Part shown: piece by piece, positions 1 through 7,481 of the stretch
How positions within the stretch are numbered: the first letter of the stretch is position 1
How the letters are laid out: each line of letters opens with the position of its first letter
From: JAPLDB01 sp038230515
Lineage (GTDB): Bacteria > Bacteroidota > Bacteroidia > AKYH767-A > 2013-40CM-41-45
Length of the DNA stretch: 9,821 nt
Assembly (NCBI GenBank): GCA_038230515.1
Contig: JBBRND010000063.1
Span: 1 to 9,821, forward strand
Direction of reading: 5' to 3'
Program-made: the position numbers and the translations under genes
The notes under the pieces: model-generated
What the model was told of the DNA's origin: nothing
Database searches by the model: none
The model's input: only the letters and a program-made list of their open reading frames with translations

Positions 1-3000
1 CTGCTGAGAAATCAACTGTCACTGATTGTGAACCGTTTCCAGTAACAGTGATGCCTGCCGTAGCAGTCCACTGATAAGAAACAGCACCCGGTACAGTAGC
101 AGAAGAATATGGATTATTAGTTGAGCTTGGGCAACCGATAATAGAACCGGTGATGCCTGTAGGTCTGCTCAGCGTAGCACGAATCCAGTCGCAAATAGTA
201 TTTGTATTACCACATGCATTACCACCGAACACACAAACTGTCCAACCGGAAGCACCGCCTGTAGGCAATGACACGAATGTTAAGTTCACGGTAGGAACTG
301 TGGTTTCAAACGGACTAGGATTGCCATTGAAACGAACCCCTGCTTCTGAACTTATCCAGCGATAGAAGGTACAGTTTGCAATTGTATTGGTAGAAAGCGT
401 TTGAGCAGCAGCACCTACACAACCATCCGTTAAAGGAACAAGAATGTGAATGGTGTTACTTGGAGGAGTAGAAATTACGCTTACTGCAACTGAAACACAG
501 GTTGTACTGTTACAGGTTCCCTCAATGCGCACATAGTAAGTATGTGTACCTACAGTAGCAGGAGTAATTGTTATAGAAGCACCGCTTCCAATAGAAGCAC
601 CACTTCCACAACCACCTTCGTACCATACATAAGAAGCGCCATCACCAAGTGTACCTCCGGAAACAGTTAGTGTTACATTTCCTCCAAGGCAAACCTGTCC
701 ATATAAACCGTTTGAAACTGCTCCGGCAGGAGCAGTAGATGAAGCGAGTATAGTTACAGTAAATGAACATGGCAATGATGTATTGCCATTTACATCAAGT
801 GCAGTACATGTTACCGGAGTAGTACCTACAGGAAAATAATAGCCGGAGGAAGGAGTACATGTCACAGAGGCAACACTACAGTTGTCAGAAGCAGCAGGAC
901 TATAAGTTGCAACAGGGTTGCATTGAGTGATATTGCCTGGAGAAGTAACAACTGGTAATTCATCGTCAATAACAACTATATGTTGAACGCATGTTGAAGT
1001 GTTTCCATGGATATCAGTAGCTGTATAAATTACAGTTGTTGTACCAACCGCGTAAGTGTTAGAAGGATGATCATCTGTTACACTTAAAATCCCGCAATTA
1101 TCAGTCGCAACTGCCTGATCGGATAGTGAACTATTGCCACCCCCCGGACCAGGATGACAATTCGGAGGACAAGGAGGGGTCTTTACATAGGTTACAGAAC
1201 AGGTTCCTAAGGAATGATTTCCTCCGGGGCCCGGACTCAAACTGGTATAAAGTGTAGTGTCATTTGCACAAACAAGAACAGGAGCTTCGTTATCATTTAC
1301 TGTTACGTTAAACGAGCAAGACGAACTTCCGCAGCTATTAGTTGCAGTGCAGGTAACAGAAGTTGTTCCGACAATGAAAGCAGATCCGGATGCAGGCGAA
1401 CAATTCACCAAAGCCGTTGGTGTACCTGAAGCAGTGGGAGTAGAGAATGATACAACAGCAGTGCAATTACCTAAATCATTGTTTTGAGTTATATCACCCG
1501 GGCAAGCACCAATTACAGGTGACTCGTTTATTGTTACATTAAAGGAGCAAGACGAACTTCCGCAGCCATTAGTTGCGGTACAGGTTACAGAAGTAGTTCC
1601 GGCAGAAAAAGTAGAGCCAGAAGCCGGAGAACAAACTATTGTTGGAGAAGTTCCTGTTGCAGTCGGATCGGTCCATGTTGCAATATAGTTATCGCATTGG
1701 ATAATGTCGAAAGGACATGCACCAATAGAAGGAGCCACGCATCCTGTTGTAACAGTAATTACATTCGAGTTAGCAGAAGTGCTGGATGGAGATTCTGCCC
1801 GCACTCGATAGTAATAAGTTGTGGATGCACTTAAACCAGTCACAGACTGTGAAGTTCCTCCAACAGCTAAATTATTATAAGAACCAAGAATAGTTTCTGT
1901 ACCCAAGCCGGCTACAACAATATTATCCATATAAACTCTGCGGGTAGATGCAGGGTTTGCAAAGTTCGTATATGGTCCAAAATAAGAAGAAGTGGTGTAG
2001 GTGTTATCCGTTATAGTAAATGCGCTGGTTGAAGGTACAGAACTGTACTGAAATCCAGTTGCATAAAATACTTCAAACAATCCGCTGGAACTTCTTGTAA
2101 CTCTTAAATCCAAACCATCTCTCAAAGCATTTGTAGCAAACACAGGTCCACCGGAAGCAAGCTGTGTTCGTGTGAAGCCGGTGCTTTTCCATAGTTCAAT
2201 ATTATCGCCAGAAAGGTCAGCCCCGAACTTCAGGTAATAACCGTTGAAACTACCGCTTAAACTTGTGAAGGTGGCATTTGACATAAGTATTACTCCGAAA
2301 GAATTTGCTGCTGAAGGAGCAAAGTTAGTTGAGCCGAGTGAGAATCTCCATTCACTTGTTTCGGTACAAGGCACATATAGGCCTGCATTACCGGTAGTAA
2401 TACTGGATCCAATAAAAAATCCGTCTGTAGCAGCAGATCCCGAAGGTAAGGTTGCATTAGAAAGCACAGAAAAATCGGAGGTGCTGCCTGACCAAGTAGG
2501 AAGGTTAGTATAATTGCCATCTGTAAAATCGTCTCCTCCTTCTTTAAGTTTTGAAAGCACATCAAGGCGGTATCCCGTTGCTCCTGAAACGCTATTCCAG
2601 TTCGCTTGAAAGTCGGATGGAGTCACCAAACTGCCAGCAGTAGCCACCGGTGCGTCAATGCCTACAGTCGTAAATGTTCCTTGAGAACCATAACTGCTTC
2701 CAGCTCCGTTAGTAGCATAAGCATGATAATAATAAATCGTGTTAGGAGATAAACTGCTAAGAGCCGATGAGAAATTTACTCCGCTTAAATTACCACTTGA
2801 TACCGGAGTACCAGTTCCATTAATAAAGCCAATAGACGTGCTGTATTCAATACCATACGTTGAAAGAGATGAGCATCCGATTGAAGAAATTGTTCCTGCA
2901 ACGGTTGCTGTTGTAGATGTAACAGAACTTGCTGCTCCAGAGGTAACTGTTGGCGAAGAATTTACACCTGCACCTGTTGCAGCAACACTTACAGAACTTG

Positions 3001-4078
3001 CACCTCCGCCACCAACGGGAATGCTCCCATTATAAGATTGAACTGCAGTTGGAGTAAGCTCAACAAAGACAGTAGTGCTTAAATTAGGTGCTGTATAAGT
3101 AGGTGAATAGGTTGAAGAATATAAACCACCTGCTGTGGCAGAAAATGAATATCCCGTTAAAGGACCGATAGTAACTGCGCTTCCATCAAGAAAACTGCCT
3201 GAGAGGGTGAATGAGTTTGGAGATGAAGAGGTGTTAATACAAACATTTCCAAAACCACTAAGCGGTCCTGCTGTTAAACTGGGAGCACTTGTTAAAGTAA
3301 AATATACCTGATCATATTCCGTAGAAGCTATTGCACCAGCCCCAGTAGAATGCAATGCTGCAACTCCCAAATACCCATTTGCAGCAGGAACTATTAAATT
3401 ATGAGTAGCTGTTCCCTGACTTACGTTTGCGTTGGTTGAATTTGGAATATCTGTTGCAATATTTCCTGTACCGTTTGCTGTTGGTAAACTCGAAGTGAAT
3501 AATTGCCATACGCCAGATGATGAACGTGTAACCCTTACTAAGAAACCAATATCTGTCAAGCCATTTGTTAAAGATCCTGATGAAGTGATTACTGTTGTTA
3601 CCAAGGCACCATTTACAACATACTCAAGGCGCACTTCATCACCACCCGCATCGTCACCTATTGCAATTCTGTAACCATCAACAGTTGTGTTGTTTAAGGT
3701 AGCTTCGTTAGCGGAGAGCCAAAAATATGCCTGGTTTAAAACTGTAAATGCCTGCCCTCTTCTTCCTATAAAAAATCCCCATTCCTGGGTAGTACCCCAG
3801 GAAGCGATCTGGCTGCTCAAATAATCGGTTTCAGAAAGTGCAGGTCCGCTCAACCTAAGGGTGTTAGAACCGGTTGCTCCGGCAGCAGCATCGCTGTTAG
3901 TAACAATAGTCCAGAAAGTTGTATTTCCGCCCCAAACCGGAGAAGCAGTAAAATCTCCATCGGTAAACGAATCGTATAAGGTCTGGGCGACACTATTTTT
4001 TGCAAATGCAAAAAAAGCAATTAATAAAAAAGTCTTAAACGACCTGTTCATATTGGCTGTAGAGTACGGTTGTTTCAT
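1..4078 (-). CDS. Giant secreted multidomain surface protein (LamG-like, FN3, HYR, Ig/PKD-like), C-terminus outside window
   Basis: The frame is open without a stop from ATG 4078 to the left edge (1359 codons), so the gene is partial at its C-terminus. Met10 (4051) is the likelier start because it opens a clean signal peptide (MNRSFK, hydrophobic core, cleavage near SVA-QT at residues 29-33). Modules seen in order: a LamG/concanavalin-like module (about 33-260); a Bacteroidota beta-sandwich repeat with GFGN, FTLSGS and VFVELTP elements (about 262-372); an FN3 domain (375-470); a second FN3 (472-778) split by a second LamG-like module (about 511-726); four HYR-like domains with CTATNxCG and VGTTxVxCTA motifs (780-1111); a Cys-rich Ig-like domain (1112-1203); an unnamed module ending IRATLSRP (1204-1305); and a PKD-like domain (1308 onward). 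Such proteins are normally exported by Sec and then the T9SS, and act as adhesins or matrix proteins. The sorting domain would lie beyond position 1. Substrate or partner is unknown. Domain names are by eye. Confidence 0.9.
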   Translation of the reverse strand, partial: MKQPYSTANMNRSFKTFLLIAFFAFAKNSVAQTLYDSFTDGDFTASPVWGGNTTFWTIVTNSDAAAGATGSNTLRLSGPALSETDYLSSQIASWGTTQEWGFFIGRRGQAFTVLNQAYFWLSANEATLNNTTVDGYRIAIGDDAGGDEVRLEYVVNGALVTTVITSSGSLTNGLTDIGFLVRVTRSSSGVWQLFTSSLPTANGTGNIATDIPNSTNANVSQGTATHNLIVPAANGYLGVAALHSTGAGAIASTEYDQVYFTLTSAPSLTAGPLSGFGNVCINTSSSPNSFTLSGSFLDGSAVTIGPLTGYSFSATAGGLYSSTYSPTYTAPNLSTTVFVELTPTAVQSYNGSIPVGGGGASSVSVAATGAGVNSSPTVTSGAASSVTSTTATVAGTISSIGCSSLSTYGIEYSTSIGFINGTGTPVSSGNLSGVNFSSALSSLSPNTIYYYHAYATNGAGSSYGSQGTFTTVGIDAPVATAGSLVTPSDFQANWNSVSGATGYRLDVLSKLKEGGDDFTDGNYTNLPTWSGSTSDFSVLSNATLPSGSAATDGFFIGSSITTGNAGLYVPCTETSEWRFSLGSTNFAPSAANSFGVILMSNATFTSLSGSFNGYYLKFGADLSGDNIELWKSTGFTRTQLASGGPVFATNALRDGLDLRVTRSSSGLFEVFYATGFQYSSVPSTSAFTITDNTYTTSSYFGPYTNFANPASTRRVYMDNIVVAGLGTETILGSYNNLAVGGTSQSVTGLSASTTYYYRVRAESPSSTSANSNVITVTTGCVAPSIGACPFDIIQCDNYIATWTDPTATGTSPTIVCSPASGSTFSAGTTSVTCTATNGCGSSSCSFNVTINESPVIGACPGDITQNNDLGNCTAVVSFSTPTASGTPTALVNCSPASGSAFIVGTTSVTCTATNSCGSSSCSFNVTVNDNEAPVLVCANDTTLYTSLSPGPGGNHSLGTCSVTYVKTPPCPPNCHPGPGGGNSSLSDQAVATDNCGILSVTDDHPSNTYAVGTTTVIYTATDIHGNTSTCVQHIVVIDDELPVVTSPGNITQCNPVATYSPAASDNCSVASVTCTPSSGYYFPVGTTPVTCTALDVNGNTSLPCSFTVTILASSTAPAGAVSNGLYGQVCLGGNVTLTVSGGTLGDGASYVWYEGGCGSGASIGSGASITITPATVGTHTYYVRIEGTCNSTTCVSVAVSVISTPPSNTIHILVPLTDGCVGAAAQTLSTNTIANCTFYRWISSEAGVRFNGNPSPFETTVPTVNLTFVSLPTGGASGWTVCVFGGNACGNTNTICDWIRATLSRPTGITGSIIGCPSSTNNPYSSATVPGAVSYQWTATAGITVTGNGSQSVTVDFSA
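1301..1403 (-). repeat. HYR-encoding tandem repeat, copy A (partner 1532-1634)
   Basis: This 103-bp segment matches 1532-1634 base for base along most of its length without gaps, at a spacing of 231 bp (77 codons). It encodes the SCSFNVT to CTATNxCGSSS part of HYR-like domain 2 in the giant surface protein. The shared core includes agcaagacgaacttccgcag. The match looks like a recent in-frame duplication of one HYR unit, since the other HYR units in the gene are much more diverged. Confidence 0.8.
1532..1634 (-). repeat. HYR-encoding tandem repeat, copy B (partner 1301-1403)
   Basis: This is the second copy of the 103-bp repeat, in HYR-like domain 1 of the same protein. Differences from copy A are scattered substitutions, mostly at third codon positions. 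That suggests selection has kept both copies coding. Confidence 0.8.
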
Positions 4079-4335
4079 TTGTTAAGAATTTAAGTTTAAG
4101 TTTTTTTGAATCTGTCTTTGATGATATTTTTTTCTTCAATCGTTCATGAATGAGAAGCAGGAAAAAAAGTGGAAGCTAATGTAATTGTAAACAACATCCT
4201 GTGCAACGATTGTTGAAATCTTTCCAAATTAATTTGGTGAATGCTCTCTTTTTCTTGGTAAAAGTGAAAAATAGAGTTTCTTTACAGGTGGTATCCTGTC
4301 TTTCGCATTTTAAAAATACAATCAGGCACTTGGAA
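4079..4335. other. Intergenic region upstream of the giant surface protein gene
   Basis: No gene is seen in these 257 bp. They hold the leader of the leftward surface-protein gene and the 3' flank of the 241-codon gene. There is a perfect 14-bp palindrome CCAAATTAATTTGG at 4224-4237; read leftward it contains TTAATTTG, one base off the TAnnTTTG Bacteroidota -7 box, so it could be a promoter or an operator. A weak hairpin ACAGG-N6-CCTGT sits at 4284-4299 without a T-tract. No convincing terminator was found. Confidence 0.4.
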
Positions 4336-5034
4336 TTACCAGTTCATGAGGTGGTGAATAATTGAAAGCACGGCATTGTCGTCAGGAAAAATTATGTTGT
4401 CGCCACTCTTGAAAATTGATTTGTTGCCGTTGCGTAAAAACTTTACATGCACCGGGCATCCGCAGGCACTGTAAATAAAAATAAATTCTTTGATGGTTCC
4501 GTCTTTCCAATATTCTTCTACCGGAACTTTTGTTTCATTTAGTTTGCAATCGAAAATGGCAGCAGGATTTCCCGAACCGTCAATAGTGAAATATTTATCT
4601 TTTTCATTCTCTCGCTCAATGTAAATATTGAGTTGCTTGTTGCCCGCTACCGTTGTTCCGTCTTTCTTCGGATAGATTTTGCAATTCCATAATACCTTCC
4701 CTGTAGAGGAGAGAATCAGTTTTGCTCCACCTGTTTTTTCAGAACTGATGTGCATGGAAATGTGCATTCTTCCATCCGGCAATCTATTTCCATAAGCATC
4801 AAGGATGGCAAAGGTACGTCCTTGATTATCGAAAGGTTCATACTTGCGCTCGATCTGTTGCAGGGCTTCTCCAATGGTATGAACCGATGGTCCGAAGTTT
4901 TCTTCCACGGTTACCATTACAGATTCCTGCAACATCATGGAATCCACTTTTTCTTTTGAAGTCTGAGCAAAAGAAATTTGTGTAGCAAAGAAGAAGATAA
5001 GACAATGAGCGGAAAAAATAAATGTGCTTTTCAT
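4336..5034 (-). CDS. Secreted or periplasmic protein of unknown function
   Basis: The protein is 232 residues from ATG 5034. The frame extends upstream to ATG 5061, but the 5034 start gives a textbook signal peptide (MKST, hydrophobic stretch, cleavage near SFAQ-TS), so I prefer it. The mature part has no transmembrane segment. It shows a possible short helix (EALQQIERKYEPFD), beta-rich stretches such as AKLILSSTGKVLWNCKIYP, and a Cys-Gly-Cys-Pro motif near the C-terminus (YSACGCPVHVKF) plus two other cysteines (WNCK, FDCK), which could form disulfides or bind a metal. I do not recognise the family. It is divergently transcribed from bshC across a 165-bp gap, and a TAATTTTG -7-like box lies 50 bp upstream. 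No T9SS sorting domain is present, so a periplasmic location is a reasonable inference. Confidence 0.85.
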   Translation of the reverse strand: MKSTFIFSAHCLIFFFATQISFAQTSKEKVDSMMLQESVMVTVEENFGPSVHTIGEALQQIERKYEPFDNQGRTFAILDAYGNRLPDGRMHISMHISSEKTGGAKLILSSTGKVLWNCKIYPKKDGTTVAGNKQLNIYIERENEKDKYFTIDGSGNPAAIFDCKLNETKVPVEEYWKDGTIKEFIFIYSACGCPVHVKFLRNGNKSIFKSGDNIIFPDDNAVLSIIHHLMNW

Positions 5035-5083
5035 ATCTTCAGTGACAATTTTATGCTGCAATAATAAGCGAAATGAATGAGGC

Positions 5084-5091
5084 CAAAATTA
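5084..5091 (-). promoter_or_regulatory. Putative Bacteroidota -7 box for the secreted-protein gene
   Basis: Read leftward the sequence is TAATTTTG, an exact match to the TAnnTTTG consensus of Bacteroidota primary sigma promoters. A TTG lies at 5108-5110, at a spacing of 16, slightly shorter than the usual 19-21. The predicted leader would be about 40 nt to ATG 5034. Confidence 0.4.
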
Positions 5092-5173
5092 AGGGCTTTC
5101 TTTTGTGCAAGAAATCGCCTCTTTAAATATAAAATCTCTCTGAATATGATTATCACTGATTGCCGAGGTTGAC

Positions 5174-5181
5174 TACTTTAG
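5174..5181 (+). promoter_or_regulatory. Putative -7 box for bshC
   Basis: TACTTTAG matches TAnnTTTG at all but one fixed position and is followed by CCCCTCG, 18 bp before ATG 5200. No convincing -33 TTG lies at the expected distance, so the call is tentative. Together with 5084-5091 it would make the 165-bp gap a divergent promoter region. Confidence 0.35.
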
Positions 5182-5199
5182 CCCCTCGAAATTTTGCAA

Positions 5200-6816
5200 A
5201 TGCTTTTTCAAAAATCAACAATTCCTTTTCAGGTTACAAAAGTTTTATCACCGCTCGTTTTTGATTATCTTTTTAAAAGCGAATCGCTGAAATCTTTTTT
5301 TTCTTTTTATCCGGATGATTCGGGTTTTCAAAAACTGATTGATCAAAGAAAGTTAAAACCGGTAAACCGTAAAGCTCTTGTTGATGTTTTGAGAAATCAA
5401 AATCAAGAGCTGTCTTCAGCTACTAAAAAAAACATTGAATTATTACTGAGTGAAAATACATTTACAGTAACGACAGGTCATCAGCTCAATCTTTTTACCG
5501 GGCCGCTTTATTTTATTTACAAAATACTAACAGCTATAAAACTTTCACAATCGCTGAAAGAAAAGTTTCCTGATAAAAATTTTGTACCGGTTTACTGGAT
5601 GGCAAGCGAGGATCATGACATTGAAGAAATCAATCATACGTTTGTTTACGGGAAGAGAATAGAGTGGAAGGGAGAGGATGCGCTGAATGCAAACGGGAAG
5701 GGTGCAGCAGGAAGGATATTGTGCAAGGGAATTGGTTCAATCATTGATGAACTGAAAACTATTCTTGGAGAAAATGATCTGTCAAAAAAAGTAATTGACC
5801 TGTTGAACAGAAGTTATTCAGAAGAAAATTCTTTATCAGCAGCGACACGAATTCTTGTAAGCGAACTTTTTGGAAAGTATGGATTGGTAATACTGGACGC
5901 TGACAACGCAACGTTGAAAAAGATTTTTATTCCTGTAATGAAAGATGAATTGCAAAGTCAAACTTCGTTTAAGAAAGTAAGTGAAACCATTCAGGAGCTT
6001 GAAAATAACAAGTACGAAGTGCAGGTTCATCCCAGAGAAATAAATTTGTTTTATCTCACAGACGATGCCCGAAATCGCATTGTAAAAGAGAATGGCATTT
6101 ACAAAGTATTGAACACTTCTTTGGAATGGAATGAAGATGCGCTGATGTTTGAATTAAATGAGCACCCTGCTCGCTTTAGTCCAAATGTTGTATTACGACC
6201 GCTTTACCAGGAAACTATTCTTCCGAACATTGCCTACGTAGGCGGACCTGCTGAAATTGCATACTGGCTTCAATACAAAAGCATGTTCGATCATTACAAT
6301 GTTAATTTTCCGGCTCTTGTACTTCGGAATTGTGCAATGCTTGTGGATGAATCTTCTGCAGTAAAAATGAGCAAATTGAAAATTTCTCCCACTGACATTT
6401 TTAAATCAGCCGATGAACTTTCACAAGAATTTGTGCTTCGCAATTCTGATTCATTTTCTATGGAAGAGGAAGTACAGAAACTAACGACTGCTTTTGATTC
6501 ATTGGTTCAGAAAGCAACGAAATTGGATTCCACATTGAAAACACTTGTTGAAGCAGAAAAGCAAAAGCAACTAAATGCGCTGGAAGGACTGGAGGAAAAA
6601 ATAACCCGCGCTCAAAAGAAAAGACATGAAACATCCATTCAGCAAATCCGGAAAATAAAGGGAAAGTTTTTTCCGGATGGAACATTGCAGGAACGGCAAG
6701 AAAATTTTTTATCTTTCTATCTTATGTTTGGAGAATCCTTTTTCGATGAACTGCTTGCACAGTTTGCGCCTCCGGAAAAAGAATTTTTGATTTTATCTGA
6801 AGCCAACTTCCGGTAA
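5200..6816 (+). CDS. bshC: Putative cysteine ligase BshC (bacillithiol biosynthesis)
   Basis: BshC is thought to add cysteine to glucosaminyl-malate, the last step in making the cytoplasmic redox thiol bacillithiol. Family hallmarks are visible: TGHQLNLFTGPLYFIYK (about residues 92-108), VYWMASEDHDIEEINH (131-146), and RPLYQETILPN followed by YVGGPAEIAYW near residues 335-360. A charged, probably coiled-coil stretch (roughly 425-500) precedes the LQERQENFLSFY tail; in characterised BshC a C-terminal coiled coil mediates dimerisation. The length of 538 residues is normal for the family. I chose ATG 5200 over the in-frame TTG at 5194 because it begins MLFQKSTIPF, with the family's usual short N-terminus. 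No bshA or bshB lies nearby; these genes are often scattered in Bacteroidota. The gene stands alone, convergent with the next gene 15 bp away. Confidence 0.93.
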   Translation: MLFQKSTIPFQVTKVLSPLVFDYLFKSESLKSFFSFYPDDSGFQKLIDQRKLKPVNRKALVDVLRNQNQELSSATKKNIELLLSENTFTVTTGHQLNLFTGPLYFIYKILTAIKLSQSLKEKFPDKNFVPVYWMASEDHDIEEINHTFVYGKRIEWKGEDALNANGKGAAGRILCKGIGSIIDELKTILGENDLSKKVIDLLNRSYSEENSLSAATRILVSELFGKYGLVILDADNATLKKIFIPVMKDELQSQTSFKKVSETIQELENNKYEVQVHPREINLFYLTDDARNRIVKENGIYKVLNTSLEWNEDALMFELNEHPARFSPNVVLRPLYQETILPNIAYVGGPAEIAYWLQYKSMFDHYNVNFPALVLRNCAMLVDESSAVKMSKLKISPTDIFKSADELSQEFVLRNSDSFSMEEEVQKLTTAFDSLVQKATKLDSTLKTLVEAEKQKQLNALEGLEEKITRAQKKRHETSIQQIRKIKGKFFPDGTLQERQENFLSFYLMFGESFFDELLAQFAPPEKEFLILSEANFR

Positions 6817-6831
6817 AAAGAAGTTCAGGGC

Positions 6832-7176
6832 TTAAAATATCACCTGGAAAATATTCAAAAATAAAAGCATAGCGCTGATGGTGATAAGAATGCGAATGCT
6901 GCCCGGTGTTTTATACCACTTCACATGCTGGCGTTTTTTTTCAAGCACCCCGAAAGCGAGTGCGATGGCAATAAACGCAATCATTAAAATATTTACATCC
7001 ACATTTAAAATGTAATGAGGAACGTATTCGTAAAAACTGATGACTCGTTCTTCCGCTGAATGGAAGGAGAGAAGGCATACTGCCCATACGATCCAGATAA
7101 GGACTACCGGCACAAGCAAAAAATATCCGGGTACCAAATAGCGATAGCCCCTTGTTTGTTTGTTGTATAAATCCAT
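6832..7176 (-). CDS. Small three-helix inner-membrane protein, unknown function
   Basis: The protein is 114 residues from ATG 7176. An upstream in-frame ATG (7236) would add 20 residues, but a TAATTTTG -7 box at 7206-7213 falls inside that extension, so the shorter form starting MDLYNKQTRGYRYL is preferred. Three hydrophobic segments are seen at about residues 15-37, 61-78 and 92-112. They are separated by a loop with acidic and aromatic residues (HSAEERVISFYEY) and a basic loop (EKKRQHVKWYKTPGS), which would face the cytoplasm by the positive-inside rule. No catalytic motif is visible and I do not recognise the family. Its 3' end is 15 bp from the end of bshC, with no clear terminator between them. 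Confidence 0.75.
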   Translation of the reverse strand: MDLYNKQTRGYRYLVPGYFLLVPVVLIWIVWAVCLLSFHSAEERVISFYEYVPHYILNVDVNILMIAFIAIALAFGVLEKKRQHVKWYKTPGSIRILITISAMLLFLNIFQVIF

Positions 7177-7481
7177 TTTTAAAAATTCCCGCTGAAAAAG
7201 ATGGACAAAATTATAATTAAAACTGAATGAAGACATTAACTGAAAGTAATGGTTTAATTACTTTTTAACAGTTAGCATTTTTTTAAGTGTTCTATCTTCT
7301 TAAACATTCAAACCTGTTTTATTTTTTGAAATACTTTTCATCAGGTTTTCTTCGCTTATATGCGATTCAAATACCTCACTCCTAAAATTCCGAATGAGGT
7401 TGGCAGAATCCATCCTCGAATTATGAGGCCTCCTGTGTCAAGAGTTGCACCCAATAAAATTTTCTAACTGACGGATGTTCT
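7177..7481. other. Intergenic region with promoter and small inverted repeats
   Basis: These 305 bp separate two leftward genes and contain no supportable gene. Present are the -7 box at 7206-7213, an inverted repeat ACCTCA/TGAGGT (7373-7378, 7395-7400), and a second one CCTC/GAGG (7414-7417, 7425-7428) with an adjoining GAGGCCTC palindrome at 7425-7432. Neither is followed by a T-tract in the leftward direction, so they are not clear terminators for the upstream gene. Confidence 0.4.
7206..7213 (-). promoter_or_regulatory. Putative -7 box that decides the membrane-protein start
   Basis: Leftward it reads TAATTTTG, an exact TAnnTTTG match, followed by TCCATCT. Transcription would begin about 20-25 nt before ATG 7176 and downstream of the alternative ATG 7236. 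No matching -33 TTG was found. Confidence 0.45.

Noticed and set aside
1..4078. Possible frameshift or pseudogene state of the giant surface-protein gene
   Set aside because: I checked the frame triplet by triplet over most of its length and found no stop. Domains continue in frame to the edge, so it is intact as far as visible.
150..4085. Many rightward open frames of 70-100 codons, and a leftward one at 2290-2565
   Set aside because: All lie antisense to, or in another frame of, the continuous leftward surface-protein gene. Their translations are low-complexity and match no family.
4284..4299. ACAGG/CCTGT hairpin as a terminator of the secreted-protein gene
   Set aside because: A five-base stem without a T-tract in the leftward direction is too weak to call.
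6772..6813. CCGGAA/TTCCGG inverted repeat at the end of bshC as a terminator
   Set aside because: A six-base stem with a 30-nt loop, inside the coding sequence, is probably chance.
7356..7454. Leftward TTG-started frame of 32 codons with a hydrophobic product (GGLIIRGWILPTSFGILG)
   Set aside because: It is very short, starts with TTG, follows an in-frame stop and has no supporting context. It could be a gene relic but cannot be supported.
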